A stretch of DNA of 64,000 nucleotides, taken from an uncultured Acidimicrobiales bacterium. GTDB lineage: Bacteria > Actinomycetota > Acidimicrobiia > Acidimicrobiales > Aldehydirespiratoraceae. Below are positions 26,175 through 34,751 of this stretch, in pieces (positions within the stretch are counted from its first letter, which is position 1; each line of letters begins with the position of its first letter). Where the stretch lies: positions 1-64,000 of the forward strand of contig CAJQPN010000029.1 in the NCBI GenBank assembly GCA_905480195.1. Direction: 5' to 3'. The notes under the pieces are model-generated. The model was not told where the DNA came from, did not search any database, and worked only from the letters and a program-made list of their open reading frames with translations. The position numbers and the translations under genes were made by a program.

Positions 26175-27077
26175 CTACTCGAGTCGGCCTGCTGTCTCGT
26201 CGCCTGACCGGGCCACGTCGGCATACGGGTCGTCGGTCATGCCGTAGCTGTTCCAGGGGGTGAAGCCGGCGAGCTTGAGCAGTTCCGGACTCATCGTGTC
26301 GCGGGTCTCGGTCCGCATGCCGTACGTCAGGTTGCCGAGTGACCGGACGATCGGCGCGCAGAAGTAGGTCACCACGCCGAAGCGCGGGCGGTCCGAGGTG
26401 TTGAGACCGGCGGCATGCCAAGTACGGCCCTCCCACACCAGCACCGAGCCAGCAGGTGCTTCGATCGGGATCTCGCCGTAGTCGGTGCGGGTCGGATCGG
26501 GCTGACAGCCCGCAAGGTGGCTGCCCGGCACGATCCGGGTGGCACCGTTCTCGGCGGTGAAGTCGTTCGCCATCCACATCATGTTGCAGACCATCGGCGG
26601 TGAAATCGGGCCGTCGGCCAGCGTCGGTTCGCCGAATGGGCCGGACGTGCGGGTCAGGTCGCCCTGCCGGACGTGGGGTGTCCCCGGCATGGCGGGTTGA
26701 GGCATCCACCACTGGTCGAGGTGAAGCGCCATCGACTTGTTGCCCGGGTGGGTGATGTGGGCATCGACCGAAGACAGGGTGTGATCGGCGCCGAGCACAT
26801 GGCTCGCGAGTGCCCGCGCGGTCGGATGCAGCGCAAGCGCCTGGAATTCGTCGCCCTTGGCGAGAAGCTGGTACACCCACTGGTTGACGTCGTCGTCGCC
26901 GTCGGCCGGGTAGTGAAAGTCGAGCGCATGGGTGCGTTCTGCAGCCGCCTGGGCGCTGATCCGGCCCCTGAGGGTGGCCGCCTCTTGGGGTGTCAGCGCG
27001 TCGGCGACGACGCAATAGCCGAACTCGTCGAGGTCGGCCTTGTGTTGCTCGAGATCGGTGGACAGCTGCGGCAGCAT
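26175..27077 (-). CDS. Phytanoyl-CoA dioxygenase (PhyH) family 2-oxoglutarate oxygenase
   Basis: This protein of about 300 residues has the 2-oxoglutarate/Fe(II) dioxygenase facial triad: HLDQWW (His and Asp) and the distal His in WEGRTWHAAGLN. An Arg about ten residues after that (DRPRFGV) would bind 2-oxoglutarate. The family hydroxylates CoA esters, amino acids, ectoine and other small molecules. The ATG at 27077 is chosen; a TTG at 27098 overlaps the upstream stop. It is coupled to a second oxygenase gene at 27095-27952. Ectoine hydroxylase is a possible relative given the osmolyte context, but no ectoine biosynthesis genes are present. Confidence 0.88.
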   Translation of the reverse strand: MLPQLSTDLEQHKADLDEFGYCVVADALTPQEAATLRGRISAQAAAERTHALDFHYPADGDDDVNQWVYQLLAKGDEFQALALHPTARALASHVLGADHTLSSVDAHITHPGNKSMALHLDQWWMPQPAMPGTPHVRQGDLTRTSGPFGEPTLADGPISPPMVCNMMWMANDFTAENGATRIVPGSHLAGCQPDPTRTDYGEIPIEAPAGSVLVWEGRTWHAAGLNTSDRPRFGVVTYFCAPIVRSLGNLTYGMRTETRDTMSPELLKLAGFTPWNSYGMTDDPYADVARSGDETAGRLE

Positions 27078-27094
27078 GGCTGGGACGCTAGCGA

Positions 27095-27952
27095 TCAATC
27101 GATAAGCGCGTCAGAGCGCACCCGCTCCTGCTCCGCGTCGACGTGCTCTTGCATGACCCGGCCGAAGAGCTGTCGGGTGCGGGCGACACGGCCGATCACT
27201 CCGGCTTCCTGGGTGTAGGCGAAGATCGCAGCGTGCCGCGGTCTGCTGTTGGTGGGCACCCGCGAAACCTGGTGGAGGCTGTAGCGGCCCCGGAAGATCT
27301 GCAGGTCGCCGGGGCGAAGGTCGAGTGTGTGCACACCGTTGCGATCACCGGCCAGCACGCCGGCGATGCGGTCGAAGCCCTCGTCGTCGGCGCTGCGGAT
27401 TGCAGGGCAATATTCGAACAGGCCACCCTCGTCGGCCTCCTGAACCAGCACGGTGACGGCAAAGTCGTTCGTGTCGAAGTGCCAGGTGAACAGCTGGCCG
27501 GGGTCGAGGATGTTGGCGGTGAGGCCTGCGAGCGGGTCGGCGTAGCAGTGGAGCTCGGGGACCTCGAGACAGTCGGCCAGGAAGCGGGCGAGTTCGGGCG
27601 CTCGGAACATGACGTCGGTGGCACAGCCGGACTCCCACGAGTCGCCTGGTACGAAACCACTCGACCGCTCGAGGAAGGTGTTGACCGGATGGTGGGTGGG
27701 GAACTTGTCGTTGATCTTCGTGTGGAAGTACGGGTTCATCAGCTGGGTTGAGAAGTGGGTGGTGTGCTTACGCTCAACGATCTCGCCGTTGAGCAGTGCC
27801 ACCGCTTCGGGCCGAACGAGGTCTTTGACGACGGCGCAGCCCACAGACCGCAACCCCTTGCGTGCGGAAGTGACGGCGGCGAGGTAGGCGGCCGACTCGG
27901 GTTTGTGGAGCGGGTAGCGGTCAAGGTCGACGATCCCAGAGAGCTCGTGCAT
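27095..27952 (-). CDS. 2-oxoglutarate/Fe(II) oxygenase-like protein (HalD/ArpA-like)
   Basis: This 285-residue protein has a metal-binding HxD in TWHFDTNDFAVTV and a distal His in YSLHQVSRV. EGGLFEYCPAIRS-type features (here EADEGGLFEYCPAIR) are typical of the ArpA/HalD group that hydroxylates or halogenates free amino acids. Asp is retained in HFD, so hydroxylation rather than halogenation is expected. It is the first gene of a two-oxygenase minus-strand operon; the stop lies at the start of the PhyH-like gene. A dyad candidate at 28004-28020 sits 52 bases upstream of its start. Confidence 0.8.
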   Translation of the reverse strand: MHELSGIVDLDRYPLHKPESAAYLAAVTSARKGLRSVGCAVVKDLVRPEAVALLNGEIVERKHTTHFSTQLMNPYFHTKINDKFPTHHPVNTFLERSSGFVPGDSWESGCATDVMFRAPELARFLADCLEVPELHCYADPLAGLTANILDPGQLFTWHFDTNDFAVTVLVQEADEGGLFEYCPAIRSADDEGFDRIAGVLAGDRNGVHTLDLRPGDLQIFRGRYSLHQVSRVPTNSRPRHAAIFAYTQEAGVIGRVARTRQLFGRVMQEHVDAEQERVRSDALID

Positions 27953-28003
27953 GCTGCACAGTGTGTTCGATCACCGTCATGGTGAAAAGGACCCCTTTCG
28001 CCG

Positions 28004-28020
28004 TTCCGCGATGACAGGAA
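28004..28020. promoter_or_regulatory. Weak TTCC-N9-GGAA dyad upstream of the oxygenase pair
   Basis: TTCCGCGATGACAGGAA has the outer arms TTCC/GGAA in the same 17-base frame as the palindrome at 17466-17484, and its left half TTCCGC equals that of the site at 42002. The centre is not symmetric. If real, it would place the two 2-oxoglutarate oxygenases (minus strand, start 27952) in the same regulon. Chance occurrence is quite possible. Confidence 0.25.
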
Positions 28021-28139
28021 TAGACGTGTCGACGACCGCTGATGATGGGATCGAATCCGGATCTTGCAGATGATGCAGAGTCGGCGTCATGGAATGTGAC
28101 ACACAGCGGGGTGTTAGCCGCAGGCCCAGTCGTACATTT

Positions 28140-28168
28140 CTAATCCTGATCAAAGCGATCGGAATTAG
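28140..28168 (+). promoter_or_regulatory. Hairpin/near-palindrome reaching into the rhodanese ribosome-binding site
   Basis: CTAATCCTGATC (28140-28151) can pair with GATCGGAATTAG (28157-28168) around an AAAGC loop, 12 pairs with one mismatch and one G-U. The right arm includes the first two bases of the AGGAG ribosome site (28167-28171). It could be a DNA operator (Rrf2/CymR-like sulfur regulators use AT-bearing dyads of this kind) or an RNA hairpin that limits translation of the rhodanese-metZ message. Confidence 0.4.
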
Positions 28169-28176
28169 GAGTGACG

Positions 28177-28581
28177 ATGGCCTTCACCGAGATCAGCGTG
28201 CGAGACGCCTACCAGTTGCTCGCGGACGATCCTGCCGCAGTGCTCGTCGACGTGCGGACGCCACAGGAATGGAACCTCGTTGGAGTACCTGTTCTCGATG
28301 CGATCGGCAAGCAGGTGCGAATGGCCATCTGGACCGAATACGGCTCCGGCACGCCCAATCCCCACTTCGTTGAGCAGGCCACCGGCGGGCTCGATCCCTC
28401 CACACCGCTGCTGTTCTTGTGCCGCAGTGGCGTCCGCTCTCAGGGGGCAGCCACCGCAGCGTCTGCCGCCGGCTTCACCACCACCTACAACGTCTCCGAA
28501 GGCTTCGAGGGTGACCTCGATGTCAACGGCCACCGCACGACCGGCTGGAAACATGTCGACCTGCCGTGGCGGCAAGGCTGA
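28177..28581 (+). CDS. Rhodanese-like sulfurtransferase domain protein
   Basis: This 134-residue single-domain rhodanese has the DVRTPQEW motif and the active-site loop CRSGVRS, whose Cys carries the persulfide. The ATG at 28177 is preferred over the GTG at 28171 because AGGAG ends 5 bases before it. The TEYGSGTPNPHF insert between the domain's helices is typical of rhodanese genes linked to metZ. The start codon of metZ lies two bases after its stop. It probably supplies or detoxifies sulfane sulfur for homocysteine synthesis. Confidence 0.9.
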   Translation: MAFTEISVRDAYQLLADDPAAVLVDVRTPQEWNLVGVPVLDAIGKQVRMAIWTEYGSGTPNPHFVEQATGGLDPSTPLLFLCRSGVRSQGAATAASAAGFTTTYNVSEGFEGDLDVNGHRTTGWKHVDLPWRQG

Positions 28582-28583
28582 CC

Positions 28584-29762
28584 ATGGAACTCGAACGCCT
28601 CTCCGAGGCAACCACGTTGATCCGGGGCGGGCTCAATCGCTCTGGCTTCGATGAGACCGCCGAAGCGATCTATGCCACGTCGGGCTTCGTGTACGGCTCG
28701 GCCGCCGAGGCCGAAGCAGCCTTCAAGGGCGACATCGACCGCTACATCTACAGCCGCTATGGCAACCCCACTGTTGCCATGTTCGAAGAACGGCTTCGCC
28801 TGATCGAGAACGCCGAGGTCTGTCGAGCGACCGCAAGTGGGATGGCGGCAGTGTTCGCTGCCCTTGCGAGCGTTCTTGGCGCTGGCGACAAGCTCGTCGC
28901 CTCCCGGGCGCTGTTTGGTTCGTGTGCAGTGGTGGCAACCGAGATCCTGCCGCGGTTTGGCGTCGAGACGAGCCTGGTCGACGGCTGCGATCTCTCGCAG
29001 TGGGAGGCAGCGCTCGCCGGCGGTGCTCAGGCGGTGTTTCTCGAGACTCCGTCGAATCCAGGACTGGAGATCATCGACCTCCGAGCCGTCAGCAAAATGG
29101 CCCATGCGGCCGGAGCCCTCGTCGTGGTCGACAACGTCTTCGCCACGCCGGTTCTGCAGCATCCGCTCGAACTCGGCGCCGACATCGTCGTGTACTCGGC
29201 CACCAAGCACATCGACGGTCAGGGCCGCACCCTGGGCGGCGCAGTGCTGTGCTCCGCCCAGTTCCACGACGACCACCTGCGGGAGTTCATCCGCCACACC
29301 GGCCCGAGCCTGAGCCCGTTCAACGCTTGGGTGCTTGTCAAGGGTCTCGAGACGCTCCGTCTGCGCGTCGACGCCCAGAGTCGCTCGGCGGAGCGAATTG
29401 CACGCGAGCTTCAATCACATGCCCGGGTGCGCGAGGTCCGCTATCCCTTCCTCGATTCGCATCCCGGCGTCGAGCTGGCGCGCGCTCAGATGGAGTTGGG
29501 CGGCACGGTCGTGTGCCTGACACTGGAAGGTGATCAGGCCTCGACCTTCGCCGTCGTAGACGCGTTGAGGATCTTCGACATCTCCAACAACGTGGGCGAC
29601 ACAAAGAGTCTGGTTACGCATCCGGCCACCACGACCCATCGTCGGGTCGCACCGGAGCTCCGGCACGAAATGGGGATCGGCGAGACGATGATCCGGCTGT
29701 CGATCGGTCTCGAAGACACCGACGATCTCCTCACCGATCTGGGTAGGGCGCTCGGGGCCTAG
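28584..29762 (+). CDS. metZ: O-succinylhomoserine sulfhydrylase (MetZ)
   Basis: This 392-residue Cys/Met-metabolism PLP enzyme has SRYGNPTVAMFEERL, the PLP Lys in YSATKHIDGQGRTLGG and the terminal SIGLEDTDDLL. The HIDGQGR sequence after the Lys is characteristic of MetZ, in contrast to FLGGHG in MetY. It condenses an activated homoserine with sulfide to give homocysteine, and related enzymes can use methanethiol. It is cotranscribed with the rhodanese. A MetY gene lies 1.4 kb downstream, so two sulfhydrylase routes coexist. Confidence 0.92.
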   Translation: MELERLSEATTLIRGGLNRSGFDETAEAIYATSGFVYGSAAEAEAAFKGDIDRYIYSRYGNPTVAMFEERLRLIENAEVCRATASGMAAVFAALASVLGAGDKLVASRALFGSCAVVATEILPRFGVETSLVDGCDLSQWEAALAGGAQAVFLETPSNPGLEIIDLRAVSKMAHAAGALVVVDNVFATPVLQHPLELGADIVVYSATKHIDGQGRTLGGAVLCSAQFHDDHLREFIRHTGPSLSPFNAWVLVKGLETLRLRVDAQSRSAERIARELQSHARVREVRYPFLDSHPGVELARAQMELGGTVVCLTLEGDQASTFAVVDALRIFDISNNVGDTKSLVTHPATTTHRRVAPELRHEMGIGETMIRLSIGLEDTDDLLTDLGRALGA

Positions 29763-29769
29763 GGCCATA

Positions 29770-31122
29770 TCAGGCAGCGGCGACGGCAGTTTCGAGCCAC
29801 CCTTCGACCAGCTTCCGATTCGATTCGATCCACTCTCTGGCCACCTGTGATGTCTTGTCAGGGGTACCGCTAGGGAGGTCGTCGAACCGGATGCGTGCGA
29901 TCGCCTTGTTGACATCGGTCACGGGGATCTCGATCGACGCAAGCAGCGTCGCCGCAGCCGGATACCGCTCGAGGAACGCCTTGCTCGCAGTGATTGCGAT
30001 GTCGTTGGTGAGCCAGCCGAGGTGACATGGGTTGGCTGAACAGGTTTCGGACTCGACCGGATTTGGGACCTGTTCTCCGTCTTCGTTCTCGAGGCGCTGA
30101 TTCCAGGCTCGGGTGATCGAACCGTCGAGCACCGACCCAGGCTCCATGCTGATCCACACCACGTTCTCACCCGGAATCAGCTGCGTCAGCTCTGCGGATG
30201 GACCGCGGACGAATGCGATGACGGGCTGGTCAGCGGCAATGCGGCGAAGCGCTTCCTTTGCGAGGACGTCGCGGTCGCCATGGACCTGCTCGAAGAATCC
30301 TTGCCACCCTGCGAAACGGATCATCTCGTCGATCTGATCGGCACACAGTGCATTCTCGGGGCAGCCGAGGACCTTGATTACGCCATCGGTGGTGTCGACC
30401 GGTTCTGCTCCGTCACCGGCAGCGAGCGCAGGGGAGAGAACGTGGTCGGCGCCGTCATAGAGGTCGAAGAGCACCTCGTTCTCGACAATCGCATCGAGGG
30501 TCAGATCTGGATTACCGAAGGCGATCGACGCATTGGTGACGAAGCCGGCAACGCCGCCATCGGCGACGATCGACCCGACGATGGTGAGCTCGTCGCGCAC
30601 GATGATCTCGAGCGCGCTCCCGGTCGTCTCGGGCTGCTGGATGACCTCATCGTCGCGGCCCTCACCTGTATCGGATTCGGCAGTGACGAAGGGTTCGATC
30701 CGGATCACGAGATCGAGATACTGATCGTGCTCCGGAAACCGGGCATTGACCCATAGGTCGACTTCTCCTCGGCCGAGCGCGTCGTAGAAATCGCCTGGTG
30801 ACAGTTCGACATCGGCTGGATCGGTTACCGCGTAGCCGAGCCGCTCGAGAAGTTGCCGTGTGACCTCGGCTTGGAAACGGCCATCAGGATCGTCGGAGCG
30901 AGCCATCGTTATCGCGACCCCGTCACCGACCTCGGCATGGCGGATTCCGGGTTCGTCATCGGACGGCGGTAGCGGGTCGACAATGTTGAGCTCGTCGGGC
31001 GATTCAGCATCAGGCGCATCCGTTGCAGGGGAGTCCGACGCCGGCTGTTCGCCTCCTGAACAGGCGGTGCCGAGAAGGACAGCGGCCATGACCACAGCCG
31101 CCCACCGGTTCGAACGGTGCAT
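29770..31122 (-). CDS. Glycine betaine/choline-type ABC transporter substrate-binding lipoprotein (OpuAC/ProX family)
   Basis: This protein of about 450 residues starts MHRSNRWAAVVMAAVLLGTACSGG, a lipoprotein signal peptide with the lipid-attached Cys in GTAC. A low-complexity Asp/Pro-rich linker precedes a type II periplasmic binding fold. FYDALGRGEVDLWVNARFPEH, AGWQGFF and VVWISMEPGSV are typical of OpuAC/ProX-like quaternary-amine binders with aromatic cages. The ATG at 31122 is chosen over a TTG at 31146 because it starts the signal peptide. No permease or ATPase gene is nearby, so it is an orphan receptor here. Uptake of betaine or DMSP fits the flanking catabolic genes. Confidence 0.85.
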   Translation of the reverse strand: MHRSNRWAAVVMAAVLLGTACSGGEQPASDSPATDAPDAESPDELNIVDPLPPSDDEPGIRHAEVGDGVAITMARSDDPDGRFQAEVTRQLLERLGYAVTDPADVELSPGDFYDALGRGEVDLWVNARFPEHDQYLDLVIRIEPFVTAESDTGEGRDDEVIQQPETTGSALEIIVRDELTIVGSIVADGGVAGFVTNASIAFGNPDLTLDAIVENEVLFDLYDGADHVLSPALAAGDGAEPVDTTDGVIKVLGCPENALCADQIDEMIRFAGWQGFFEQVHGDRDVLAKEALRRIAADQPVIAFVRGPSAELTQLIPGENVVWISMEPGSVLDGSITRAWNQRLENEDGEQVPNPVESETCSANPCHLGWLTNDIAITASKAFLERYPAAATLLASIEIPVTDVNKAIARIRFDDLPSGTPDKTSQVAREWIESNRKLVEGWLETAVAAA

Positions 31123-31172
31123 CACGGAGAGCGACGCTACTGCCAACGCAGGCGACAGGTAGGGTCGCCGTC

Positions 31173-32465
31173 ATGATCGATCCTGATTACCTGCGATTCG
31201 ACACGCTGAGCCTCCATGCCGGCCAGCAACCGGATCCGACCACCGGGGCTCGTGCCGTGCCGCTGTACTTCACGACTTCGTACGTGTTCGACGACAGCGA
31301 CCACGCCGCGGGTCTTTTCAACCTGGAGATACCCGGCCATCTCTACACCCGCCTCACGAACCCGACGGTCGCCGTGCTCGAAGAGCGCTTGGCCGCTCTC
31401 GAGGGTGGCGTCGGCGCCGTGTGCACTGCGAGCGGTCAGGCTGCCTTCTTCCTTGGGGTGGTCACGCTCATGGGGCAGGGAGGACACATCGTTGCGAGTC
31501 GGAACATCTACGGCGGTACCCACCAGATGCTCAATGTCACGCTTCCTCGCCTCGGGATCACCTGTACGTTCGTCGATCCCCGCAATCCGACCGAATTCGA
31601 GGCCGCAATTACCGATGACACTCGGCTCGTGTTCGCCGAGACGTTGGGCAACCCCGGTGTCGAGGTACTTGACATCTCGGCGGTCGCCGAGGTTGCTCAT
31701 CGCAACGGTCTTCCGCTCATGGTCGACTCGACGTTCTCGACGCCATACTGCATCCGGCCGATCGAACACGGCGCCGACATCGTCATGCACTCGGTCACTA
31801 AGTTCCTCGGCGGCCACGGTGTCGCGCTGGGAGGGGCATTGATCGATGGTGGTCGCTTCGACTGGGAGGCGTCCGGCCGGTTCGAGACCATGACCGAGCC
31901 CTACGTCGGTTATCACGGCATCTCGTTCGCTGACGAGTTTGGTCCCGGCGCGTTCATCACCCGGGCCCGAGCCGAGGGTCTGCGCGACTTCGGCGCATCC
32001 ATGAGCCCGGCCAATGCCTTCCAGCTGCTGCAAGGCGTGGAAACGCTCCCGCTCCGCATGGCCCGCCATGTCAGCAACGCCCAAGCGGTCACCGAGATGC
32101 TCGAGGCCAACGATGCCGTGCAGTGGGTCAAGTATCCGACGGCATCGGACCATCCCGATCGAGAACTCGCGGCGGCGCTCTACCCGAACGGCACCGGCGC
32201 CATCCTGAGCTTCGGCATCAAGGGCGGTCGTGAAGCGGGCAAGAAGTTCATCGAGAACGTGAAACTTGCGTCGCACCTCGCCAACGTCGGCGACGCGAAG
32301 ACGCTCGTATTACACCCTGCGAGCACGACCCATCAGCAGTTGTCAGCCGAAGATCTGGTGGCGGCGGGCATCGGGGAGGACCTCATCCGGGTGTCGGTCG
32401 GCATCGAGGACGTGCGCGACATCATCGATGATCTCAGCGCTGCGCTGAAGATCAGCCAGCGGTAG
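31173..32465 (+). CDS. metY: O-acetylhomoserine sulfhydrylase (MetY)
   Basis: This 430-residue PLP enzyme opens with [20 protein letters not shown], typical of O-acetylhomoserine aminocarboxypropyltransferase. The PLP Lys lies in [16 protein letters not shown], and [19 protein letters not shown] and [10 protein letters not shown] are conserved. It makes homocysteine from O-acetylhomoserine and sulfide, and MetY can also take up methanethiol to form methionine. Its promoter must lie in the 50 bases shared with the divergent lipoprotein gene. It is followed after 14 bases by an alpha/beta hydrolase. Confidence 0.94.
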   Translation: MIDPDYLRFDTLSLHAGQQPDPTTGARAVPLYFTTSYVFDDSDHAAGLFNLEIPGHLYTRLTNPTVAVLEERLAALEGGVGAVCTASGQAAFFLGVVTLMGQGGHIVASRNIYGGTHQMLNVTLPRLGITCTFVDPRNPTEFEAAITDDTRLVFAETLGNPGVEVLDISAVAEVAHRNGLPLMVDSTFSTPYCIRPIEHGADIVMHSVTKFLGGHGVALGGALIDGGRFDWEASGRFETMTEPYVGYHGISFADEFGPGAFITRARAEGLRDFGASMSPANAFQLLQGVETLPLRMARHVSNAQAVTEMLEANDAVQWVKYPTASDHPDRELAAALYPNGTGAILSFGIKGGREAGKKFIENVKLASHLANVGDAKTLVLHPASTTHQQLSAEDLVAAGIGEDLIRVSVGIEDVRDIIDDLSAALKISQR

Positions 32466-32479
32466 AGAGCGAGGAAGCG

Positions 32480-33286
32480 ATGGAATTCATCCTTGACGGC
32501 AAGACGGTCCGCTACGCCAACGGTGGCTGCGAGCATGATCCGGCGCTTCCTGGGGTTGTGCTCGTCCACGGATCGGGTATGAACCGCACCGTTTGGCAAC
32601 TGCAGACCCGGTACCTTGCTCACCACGGGTATCGGGTGGCGGCGATTGACCTGCCCGGCCATGGCGGCTCTGATGGCCCCTGTATCGAGACCATTCCCGA
32701 GATGGGAGCGTGGGTCGGTCGGGTCATCGACGAACTCGAGTTCGGGCCGGCTCACATCGTCGGTCATTCGATGGGGACGTTCATCGCCATCGAGGCGGCT
32801 GCGCAGCGCCCTGAGATCGTGGCATCGCTCGTGCTGGTCGGCACTGCCGCGGCGATGCCGGTGCATCCGGAGTTGCTGGACTCGGCCGCCAAGGATGTTC
32901 CACACGCCAGCCGACTCATGTCGTCCTGGTCGTTTGGCGATCGCGCCCACATCGGGCGCCACGCCACGCCCGGGATGTGGCAGATCGGGGGATCGCAAGC
33001 ACTGCTCGACACGTCGCGGCCCGACTCACTAGGCGTCGACATGGCGGCGTGCAACGTCTATGACGCGTCGCTTGCCGCAGCCTCCGATGTCACGTGCCCG
33101 GTCACCTATGTCTTAGGCACCCGCGACAAGATGACGCCCAACAAGCGAGCAGCGGATCTCATCGCTACGACTGCGGGCGCCGATGTCGTGATGATCGACT
33201 GCGGCCACATGCTGACCATCGAGGCGCCGAACGCGACCCGCGACGCAATTGTTGCTGCTCTCGATGGCCTCGGGATCTCGGGCTGA
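32480..33286 (+). CDS. Alpha/beta hydrolase
   Basis: This 268-residue hydrolase has the oxyanion segment VHGSGMNRTVWQ, the nucleophile elbow GHSMG, a late Asp (GTRDKMTP) and the catalytic His (DCGHMLTIEAP). It has no signal peptide. It follows metY closely and might act on an acyl-homoserine or thioester, though the family is too broad for a substrate call. The next gene, an MFS transporter, starts 84 bases later. Confidence 0.9.
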   Translation: MEFILDGKTVRYANGGCEHDPALPGVVLVHGSGMNRTVWQLQTRYLAHHGYRVAAIDLPGHGGSDGPCIETIPEMGAWVGRVIDELEFGPAHIVGHSMGTFIAIEAAAQRPEIVASLVLVGTAAAMPVHPELLDSAAKDVPHASRLMSSWSFGDRAHIGRHATPGMWQIGGSQALLDTSRPDSLGVDMAACNVYDASLAAASDVTCPVTYVLGTRDKMTPNKRAADLIATTAGADVVMIDCGHMLTIEAPNATRDAIVAALDGLGISG

Positions 33287-33369
33287 GCCGAGCGGCTTCT
33301 CCAAAGCACCCGCTACCGTTCCCCCCGGTGCCGCCTCACCGGTGCGGCTGTTTCGTGGAGGTCCACGCC

Positions 33370-34668
33370 GTGAGCGATCTGACGCCGCCGGCAACCACCG
33401 ACGACGAGGAGATCATCGAAGGTGGTCCGTGGATCGACGACAGTCCCGTCACTGCAGCGCGGGCCCTCTTCCTCGGGATTCTGCTCCTCATGGCTGGAAA
33501 CGGGTTGCAGGGGTCACTCATCGGCGTGCGATCCGAGACAGAGGGCTTCTCGGTCACCATCGCCGGCTTCGTGATGGCCGCGTACTTCGGCGGTTTTCTG
33601 GCCGGTAGCCGCATCGCCGAGACACTGATTGCCAAGGTCGGACACATCCGCGTGTTCGCGGGCCTCGCGTCGATGGCCTCGGCCGCAGTGCTGATCCACG
33701 CGCTCTTCATCGATCCCATCACCTGGGGGCTGATGCGCTTCATGACCGGTGTCTGTATGGCTGGCTTGTACGTCACCGAGGAGTCGTGGCTGAACGATCT
33801 TGCCACCAACCAGACCCGCGGACGTCTGTTGTCGATCTACATGGTGGTCACGATGGGCGGTATGACGATCGGGCAGTTCTTGCTCGACGTCGCCGATCCG
33901 GATGGCGTAAAGCTCTTCTTGCTCTCGTCGGTTCTCGTGTCGGCATCGCTGATCCCGATCGTCCTCTCGGCGTCCAGTAACCCACCCCTGGCGATAGCAG
34001 AACGGATGAGCCTCCGCGAGCTTGCGGCGGTCATCCCGACCGGTATCTTCTGCTCTTTTTGGAACGGCGCAGCGATCGGCATCCTCATGGGCCTCGGCCC
34101 CGTCTACGCAGTGGCTGTGGACGTGCCCGAGTCCAGGCTCGCGGTCTTCCTCGCCGCCCCACTTTTCGGCTCGATGCTGTTGCAGTGGCCGGTCGGATTC
34201 ATCTCTGATCGTGTTTCTCGTCGGAGCGTGATCCTCATCATCGCCGGGATCGCGCTCGTGGTGTGCGTTGTCCTCGCAGGTGTGACCGAGGGAAGTTGGG
34301 CATCGGTCGGTCTCATGGTGCTACTCGGGGCGGTGGGCTTCCCGATCTACTCGTTGACCATCGCGTACACCGCTGACTGGTTGTCGAACGAGAAGCTCAC
34401 GGCTGGATCGGCTGTGTTGGTGCGCGTGAACGGTGTCGGTGCCCTCCTCGGCCCAGTCTCGGCCAGCGTCGTGATCGGCGTGCTATCGCCCGTCGCCTAC
34501 TTTTGGACGATGGCTGTCTGTTTCGGGGTCATCGTGGGCTATCTCGCCTACCGGATCGTCGTGACCGACGCCCCCGAGAGTCAGCGGGAGTACGTCGCCT
34601 TCCCAGCCCGGGCTTCGGCCACCGCCATCACCCTCATGCGGGGCCAACGCAAGCGCATCGTCGACTGA
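33370..34668 (+). CDS. MFS transporter (YcaD/UMF-like)
   Basis: The product of about 432 residues has an acidic cytoplasmic N-terminus, then about 12 membrane segments. It carries the loop FISDRVSRRSVI and the motif YVTEESWLNDL in TM5, a hallmark of the YcaD-like subgroup. The GTG at 33370 is placed by GGAGG at 33357-33361. The cargo of this subgroup is undefined. It could export a metabolite from the metY unit or import an osmolyte; nothing in the sequence decides this. Confidence 0.87.
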   Translation: MSDLTPPATTDDEEIIEGGPWIDDSPVTAARALFLGILLLMAGNGLQGSLIGVRSETEGFSVTIAGFVMAAYFGGFLAGSRIAETLIAKVGHIRVFAGLASMASAAVLIHALFIDPITWGLMRFMTGVCMAGLYVTEESWLNDLATNQTRGRLLSIYMVVTMGGMTIGQFLLDVADPDGVKLFLLSSVLVSASLIPIVLSASSNPPLAIAERMSLRELAAVIPTGIFCSFWNGAAIGILMGLGPVYAVAVDVPESRLAVFLAAPLFGSMLLQWPVGFISDRVSRRSVILIIAGIALVVCVVLAGVTEGSWASVGLMVLLGAVGFPIYSLTIAYTADWLSNEKLTAGSAVLVRVNGVGALLGPVSASVVIGVLSPVAYFWTMAVCFGVIVGYLAYRIVVTDAPESQREYVAFPARASATAITLMRGQRKRIVD

Positions 34669-34751
34669 GAGCGATCAGACGGACGTTGCCATGTTCGCTC
34701 CGGGTCCGAGGGTGAGGCAGAAGACCCTGCGAGCGGGACACAACCGGGCCA

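Noticed and set aside
27953-28176. SAM riboswitch upstream of rhodanese-metZ
   Set aside because: None of the SAM-I, SAM-II or SAM-IV core sequences that I know are recognisable in this 224-base gap.
34669-34751. Terminator between the MFS and dehydrogenase genes
   Set aside because: Only a five-base AGGGT/ACCCT pairing with a long loop is present, too weak to call.
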